Positions 59,001 to 64,000 of a DNA stretch of 64,000 nucleotides are shown here, piece by piece. The notes under the pieces were generated by a model, which ran no database searches, was not told where the DNA came from, and saw nothing but the letters and a program-made list of their open reading frames with translations. Source of the DNA: Cryptomeria japonica (Eukaryota; Streptophyta; Pinopsida; Cupressales; Cupressaceae); contig NC_081415.1 of the NCBI RefSeq assembly GCF_030272615.1, positions 603,841,644 to 603,905,643 on the forward strand, given 5' to 3'. The number at the start of each line of letters is the position of its first letter. Position 1 is the first letter of the stretch. The position numbers and the translations under genes are program-made.

Positions 59001-60161
59001 TTTGTCCCCTATCATATGATGTGAGCATCCTGAGTCAATGATCCATTCATCCTTTACTTCAACTTTAGCTACTAGGGCTTGTTCTACCAGTTAAGAAGTA
59101 GGTGCCAGTTGATCCTCTGTTATAGAAACCAAAACCCATCCATTGTCTGCTGGATCCTCATTAGAATCATCAGTCACACCTTCATTAGCAATGTAACAAG
59201 ATTTGTCTGTGTTCTTCTTAAATCTGTATCTATGATATTCAGGTTTAGGCTTGTAGGTTCTTCTAGCTTCTTCTCTTAGTCTAGCATGTCTATCAGGGCA
59301 TCTCGAAGCCATATGATGAATCTTATTGCAGTTAAAACATTTAAAGGGTGCTTTACCTTCATACTTACTTCCAACTGGACCTTTTGGCATTTTCCTTGCT
59401 AATAGTGCTTCAAGTTCTTCAAGCTCTTCATTCTCCTTCCTAGTTTCTTCAAGTTCTCTTGCATAAAAGGCTTTCCAATCTGATTTGTCAAATGATGGAG
59501 CAAATGATGTTGATGCTTTGAAGGCCAAATCTATCTTTATAGTAGCAACAGGGCCAAATTCCTCAATTTCAAAAGCTAAAAGTTTTCCAATCAATGTATG
59601 CCTAGTTACTGATGTATTAGGCATTGTTCTCAACTAATTTATAGCAGTAACCTTCATTTTATATGCCAATGGCAATCCTCTTAAGATTTTTGAAACAATT
59701 TCATCATCACTCAAGGTTCCTCCACAACATTTAATACCCAAAACACTTTCATTTACTCTTTCCATAAAGGCAGAAATCCTTTCATCTTCTTCCATTTTTA
59801 AATTTTCATACTTGACTCAGAAGCTTTCAAGTTTTGCAATCTTGACTATAGAATCTCCTTCATTTAGTGTTTCCAAATGATCCCAAATAGCTTTAGTAGT
59901 AGACCTATCTGATAATCCCATGGTTTGTTGATCTGATAATGCGCATAAAAGTGCTTCTCTTGCTTTGCAATCATTCTCCTCATCTTTAGCTAAGGTAGTT
60001 GGAGTAGTCTGACCAGCTACAACAATAGTATAGCCATTCTTTGTAACTTCCCAAATGTCTTTACCAATGCAATTCAAATGTATCTCCATTCTGATCTTCC
60101 ATATTCCATTGTTGGTTCCATCAAATTTAGGATTGTCCTTCCTGAAATAACTAGTAGACAT
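56028..60161 (-). pseudogene. Element G gag-pol polyprotein
   Basis: ATG at 60161 (MSTSYFRKDNPKFDG). Gag runs to a CCHC knuckle at about 59340-59300 (CFNCNKIHHMASRC). Protease has its catalytic Asp (WIIDSGCSHHMIGD, about 59040-59000). A stretch of 583 open codons (59015-57264) covers the HHCC finger and integrase. There the first Asp is kept (IHTDLCGP) but the second is His (RSHQGGEF, normally RSDQGGEF), and the Glu is present (NGVVERKN). Reverse transcriptase follows with YQMDIKCALLSG, a frameshift near 57100, KQAPRAWYVRLD and FIDDIIFGG. RNase H (TDANWVG, IAESEYVA, YCDNTAAI) is broken by shifts near 56404 and 56115, and a stop stands at 56028-56030. Stops in gag lie at about 59817, 59635 and 59093. 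It is the only copy in the window with all copia domains uninterrupted by insertions. Confidence 0.94.
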
Positions 60162-60204
60162 TGGATCTCCTCAAGTTGTTAAACTTCTGCAAAAAGAGGA
60201 CTAG

Positions 60205-60217
60205 GCTATGATACCAA
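60205..60217 (-). other. Primer-binding site of element G
   Basis: GCTATGATACCAA is the complement of the initiator-Met tRNA primer site with one change (GCTCTG in F), one base from the 5' LTR. Confidence 0.82.
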
Positions 60218-60218
60218 T

Positions 60219-61289
60219 TGTTAGGTCCCAAAGATAACTGAGAGGGTGGGGGGGGGGGGGGTGAATCAGTTGTCTAATAAATTCAAACCAAAAACCACTT
60301 AACCAACTTAATGCTTAATATTGGTAAACCAGTTAAGTATGCTGGTAGACAGTGTTAACAATAAATTGCTATACCGATAAAGATTAATGCATGAAACATA
60401 AATACAAAGTCATCCACAACACATAACACCAATATTTGTATGTGGAAACCCTGTAAGGGGAAAAACCACAGTGGGAAACCTTACCCACAATCAAATGATC
60501 CTACTGCAAATAGTAAGTGTACATAAATGAGGTCTGCACATGTAGAAAGGCCAATAGCCTAGAGCTCACTGCTCAATCACAAAATGGGAGTCACACTGAC
60601 TATAGTTGGATGGTTAAATCCAATAAGAATGTATTGCAAAAAATAACATCTTCATATGCTGGATTCAGTACTGGTGTAACGCTGATATGATTTCACAAAA
60701 TCCTAGCTTCACCTTTAAATGATGTCTTCATGTATACCTCTACTTAATCTTGCATATACCTTCACACAATTCTTTTTCGCATTCCACTTTTGATCTTACA
60801 AATAAGATCTTACATATATACAATAACCTAGGACAAATTTTAGTAGGTCAGCTCTACAATATATTACAATAAAAACATTTTACAATCAATATAATATCCG
60901 ATGCAATAATCAATTAAACATGTCGGCTTAATGCATTTACAATAATAATAAATCATCTTCATAGCGTGCCATGCTGATCTGGAAAAGATATACTTGCCAA
61001 TGAAACCCTAGATAACCCTGGACCTATTTGCTGGTAAAAGCAAATATGCAAGTATGAATATACCAATGATTAATTCTTCAAAACAAAGTGTCCACATGAT
61101 GTCTTCAACATTACCAGTTGTCTTCCATATCATTCCAAGTGCCGGTGATCATTATATCCTGCCGGTGAACCATATACCAGTAACTGTGCAATAGTTACTT
61201 GCTTGCCGGTGAATGTTGCTAGATCTCCAGAGTACTAGTGTTTTAGTAGGTGTTGACATCAATGACAAAACCATACCAAAATACCAACA
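60219..61289 (-). repeat. 5' LTR of element G
   Basis: 1,071 bp, TGTTAGGTCCC to ATACCAACA. It carries a G-run of about a dozen residues near 60246-60261 in the hairpin loop, the longest of any copy here. Confidence 0.92.
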
Positions 61290-61294
61290 GAATG

Positions 61295-61934
61295 AGCATG
61301 AATGGTTATAAAAATCAATGCCTTAGTCTTCAAAGTTGCCTTACAATGATCTATCGACGAGTTATGTTAGTTTCCAAAGTGAACAAAATTATCAACTCAT
61401 AATGCAATGAGAAGTTGTTTTATAACTCCATTCATTAACTCATTGGTAGGTTATTCATGGCATAAAAGTTATAGTTAACAACATTGACAAATTGACCAAC
61501 TTGGTAAAGTTTAAAAGAGCTGATATATTCTTATGGAAGAATCCATGCATTAGTGATTTAGAAAAGCTGGAAAAGTTTATGAAAGTACCGATTCATTTGA
61601 GAAAAACTTAGTTATCATAACTAACTCGATATCGTTATGAATCTCTATAGTGTCAATCTCACTGTTGTGCATCATCTTTGTCATAAAGAATGCATCCATA
61701 TTGTTTCATAGGTTGTCATTAAAGAGATGTTGTCTCAGTGAATGTAATGGTAGCATGTTTTGGACATCCATCAAAACACCGAAACTAGGCATTATGATAA
61801 CAATGAAAATAAAGAAGGTGATAATTAGTTACTATAACTAACTTGAGGTCAAGTACCATTACATCATCTTATTATTTAATAACTTCATCAAGACAAAACT
61901 CTTCAATGGTTTTGAGCTCCAAAGATAGTAGATA
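61295..61934 (+). other. Unassigned DNA left of the PPR remnant
   Basis: No coding region, RNA gene or repeat could be supported. It may include more decayed PPR repeats, but none can be read. Confidence 0.4.
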
Positions 61935-62830
61935 GGGAATGTTAAAGGTTTTACAAAATGTATCAAAAAAACGTAGTCTTATGGTGTACGATGATTGCAA
62001 GAGATGAACAAAATGAAGACTTGAAATGTGAAGTGGATGCCAGCTATAGGTGTATAGCCAAAATCCACAACCTTTACTAGCATTGCACTCAAGCCAAAAT
62101 GAGAAGTCTAAAATAATGTATGAACATTCATCAAAGTGTAAAGGCTAGAGGAGTTTTGTCAGATGTTATCATTGCAACAACCATGATGCGATTTATACAA
62201 AACATGGAATCACAAAGAAGCTACTAGTTTGAACAAATCCCTCAAAGAGATGTAAAATCATGGGGAGCGATAATTGCAATTGCCATGATAGACATGTATT
62301 GAAACTATGGTGTCAAAGAGAGGATACGTAATTTATTTGTCAGAATGTCTGTGAGAGATGGAGTTCCAATGTAGAAACTTTGAAATATGGTAGGGACGTC
62401 CACTACAGAATGATAAAAGTCGACATTTTTGTTAGATATTATAGGTGTAAAATGCATGCATATGTGGAAGCATAGACATGACATGAAAAATGTTTGACAA
62501 CCACCCCATAAGAGAGGTCTTCTTATGAAGCACAGTGATTCTTAAGATTTGCAATGAGTGGATTTGTTGAGGTATTAAAAACTTTCAAACAAATTGCATT
62601 TCATAGTTGTAGGTTCATGTAGACATGCATGGAAAATATGGGATGCAGTGGTTGGAGGATATACACAAATTTAATTTATTGAAATGTCCTTACAAACTAT
62701 CCAGCAAATACAATGGCCAGGGTGGTAGAGAATTCTTTGTCAGATATTTTTGTTTGCATTGCTTCTATGGGCATGTTTGTGAAATATCAAATCAAAATCC
62801 AAAAGTTTGTTGAACCCCTCTCTACATGCA
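61935..62830 (+). pseudogene. Pentatricopeptide-repeat (PLS-type PPR) protein remnant
   Basis: Short peptides in changing frames line up in the order of plant PPR repeats. KMYQKNVVLWCTMIA is at about 61960-62000; PKSTTFTSIALKPK at 62060-62100 (the P-x-STTF-x-SIL motif); MNIHQSVKARGVLSDVIIAT at 62117-62176; and FEQIPQRDVKSWGAIIAIAM at 62230-62290. Then come MFDNHPIREVF, SGFVEVLKTFKQI (about 62560-62600), LEDIHKF and SLSDIFVCIA (62730-62760). PLS-type PPR proteins bind organellar RNA in chloroplasts or mitochondria. At least five frameshifts and several stops separate the pieces, and no start, E or DYW domain is visible. It is a fossil, and the only remnant of a non-transposon gene in the window. 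Confidence 0.78.
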
Positions 62831-63137
62831 ACACAGTTATATAGATAGCTAATATATTATCTCATGGAAACACTTTTATAAACATGCACACATCATAACC
62901 AATGTGCCCAAGTTTTGAAGAATGTGTTCTCATAGCATAACGCTTTACTTGGTTTTTCATCAAGGGAAAGCTTCAAAGTTTTCTTGTTCTTTAGAATGAG
63001 AGAAACAATTTCCTTGTGTCCTTAGATGGCTAGATGGTGAGATGGTCACAAGTACCATAGATGAAGCAAACAAAGATGGAAAGCACCTCAATATAATAAG
63101 TAACTTTGTTTTTCATCAAAGTTATAGAGTTTCAAGT
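62831..63137 (+). other. Unassigned DNA right of the PPR remnant
   Basis: AT-rich, without a readable frame. The word TTTTTCATCAA occurs twice (about 62954 and 63110). Nothing further can be supported. Confidence 0.4.
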
Positions 63138-63147
63138 TGTTCTCTAT

Positions 63148-63169
63148 AAAAGTGACTTAAGTCACTTTT
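63148..63169. repeat. Perfect 22-bp palindrome
   Basis: Centre AAGTGACTTAAGTCACTT, extended by two further complementary bases on each side. No mismatch. Confidence 0.9.
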
Positions 63170-63207
63170 TGTAACTAAAGTTAGATAAATCCTAACTTAT
63201 TTGTAAA

Positions 63208-63337
63208 GGGTAGTTATTCTAATTAGGTAGTTATCCCAAGTGATTAAGTTAGGTAGTTATTTTAAGTGATTCTCCTAGGTAGTTATCCAAAGTAGTTACC
63301 TAAGGTGGTTATTCAAAGTGGTTATGAGTTGGTTATC
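63208..63337 (+). repeat. Degenerate tandem repeat, unit about 20-23 bp
   Basis: About six copies of TAGGTAGTTATCCAAAGTGA-like sequence with drifting third parts (TAGTTATTC, TAGTTATCC, TAGTTATTT, TGGTTATTC). It lies just upstream of the TATA box at 63360. Confidence 0.75.
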
Positions 63338-64000
63338 AAGTTAGTTATTCTCTCAAGCTTATAAATACAAGGTTTTGGCATTGTAAATGGAAGGGGAACT
63401 TTTTCAAAAGAGAGAAACTCTAGAGAAATTGATGGTGAAAATTGTAATGGTTTTTGGTTTGACACTTCACATTTAAGGGCTTTTAGACTCGTACATTTTC
63501 AAAAGAATAATCAAGAATACATTTCAGTTTGTATATTCTGAATGCACTCTTATGTTGTTATTTTCTGATTTATCATATGTTGAATTTGTGATCCCTTTAT
63601 GCAATCATGCAAATCATTAGTAACCAATACATTTTAATAAGCATATCATTTCTTGGTATCTTATATTGTATGTGTTAAAACAACTTATTTCCTTGTATGT
63701 TGAGGTTTGTTGTCCTTCTTTCATCATCAGAGCATGTCTAAAACTGTATCCCCTTTGTAATAATTATCTATTGTGAAATCTCAATTGGTATTCATATGTT
63801 TATTGTTGGGGTTTCTGTTCTTTATAATTATTTATCTCTATATTTTCTCCTTTATGTACTTTCAGGTTAAAAGTACACAAAAATCCTAAAAACCCCCATC
63901 ATATGAGGGAGCTGCCCCTCTGAAACACAGAGGAAGATCGTGGCTTCATTACAATCTCTCCAACTGTTTGAATGGTTGTCACTTTGCTTCAAGTGAACAG

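Larger units (their letters stand above)
45356..61289 (-). mobile_element. Element G: Ty1/copia retrotransposon, minus strand, host of H and I
   Basis: LTRs at 45356-46419 and 60219-61289 bracket a complete-order copia internal domain. CAATG (45351-45355) and GAATG (61290-61294) are the flanking duplication with one mismatch. Element H is inserted in the 3' untranslated region. After removing H, G is about 6.7 kb. F and K belong to the same family, and A is a relative by its pol sequence. Confidence 0.92.
63138..64000 (+). promoter_or_regulatory. LTR-like promoter segment running off the window
   Basis: TGTTCTC at 63138 could be an LTR start. A perfect palindrome (63148-63169), a degenerate tandem repeat (63208-63337) and the TATA box TATAAATA (63360-63367) follow in an order typical of U3, and then about 600 bp of T-rich, frame-free sequence. 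The right end and any coding region are outside, so the element type is unknown. A plant gene promoter is the alternative. Confidence 0.4.

Overview
This window reads as intergenic DNA from a large, repeat-rich land-plant genome. It is AT-rich, contains no intact gene, and roughly 60 of its 64 kb can be assigned to retrotransposons nested inside one another. The plant assignment rests on plant-type Ty1/copia elements primed by initiator-Met tRNA, a plant LINE with an RNase H domain, and the remains of a pentatricopeptide-repeat (PPR) gene at 61.9-62.8 kb. The long, old, heavily mutated elements would suit a gymnosperm, but that is a guess.

Layout. 1-2274 and 41334-41987 are the 3' half and 3' LTR of a plus-strand copia element (A). 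Inside its LTR, and bounded by one 5-bp target duplication (GTCTT), sits a 39-kb block (B, 2275-41328). B is three tandem copies of one internal domain separated by shared LTRs (LTR-int-LTR-int-LTR-int-LTR). The B internal domain has no protease, integrase or reverse transcriptase. It encodes a coiled-coil protein with up to four CCHC knuckles (ORF1) and a protein of about 1,100 codons that I do not recognise (ORF2). Unit 2 is split by a minus-strand relative (C, 11712-30215, duplication GAAAC). C contains a solo LTR (D, TACCT) and a minus-strand copia (E, CTAGG), and E contains another copia (F, CATGA). Nesting is therefore five deep: A > B > C > E > F. Unit 3 carries a solo LTR (K) and an unclassified 1-kb insertion.

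From 41988 come unassigned DNA, a solo LTR (J), a LINE remnant, and a second nest. This is copia G (45356-61289), split by a large element H (46738-55981, AAGAT) that holds solo LTR I (TACAC). H has a polymerase-free coding region and 15 palindromes spaced about 165-198 bp apart. After G lie the PPR pseudogene and an LTR-like promoter segment with a tandem repeat that runs off the end.

How the parts relate. The autonomous-type copias (A, E, F, G) and the polymerase-free elements (B, C) share the tRNA primer site, the polypurine-tract context, an inverted repeat that brackets the polypurine tract, and a hairpin at the U5 end whose arms change together between families. The simplest reading is a set of non-autonomous elements mobilised by copia enzymes. 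Every copy visible here is broken by stops, frameshifts, deletions or lost catalytic residues.
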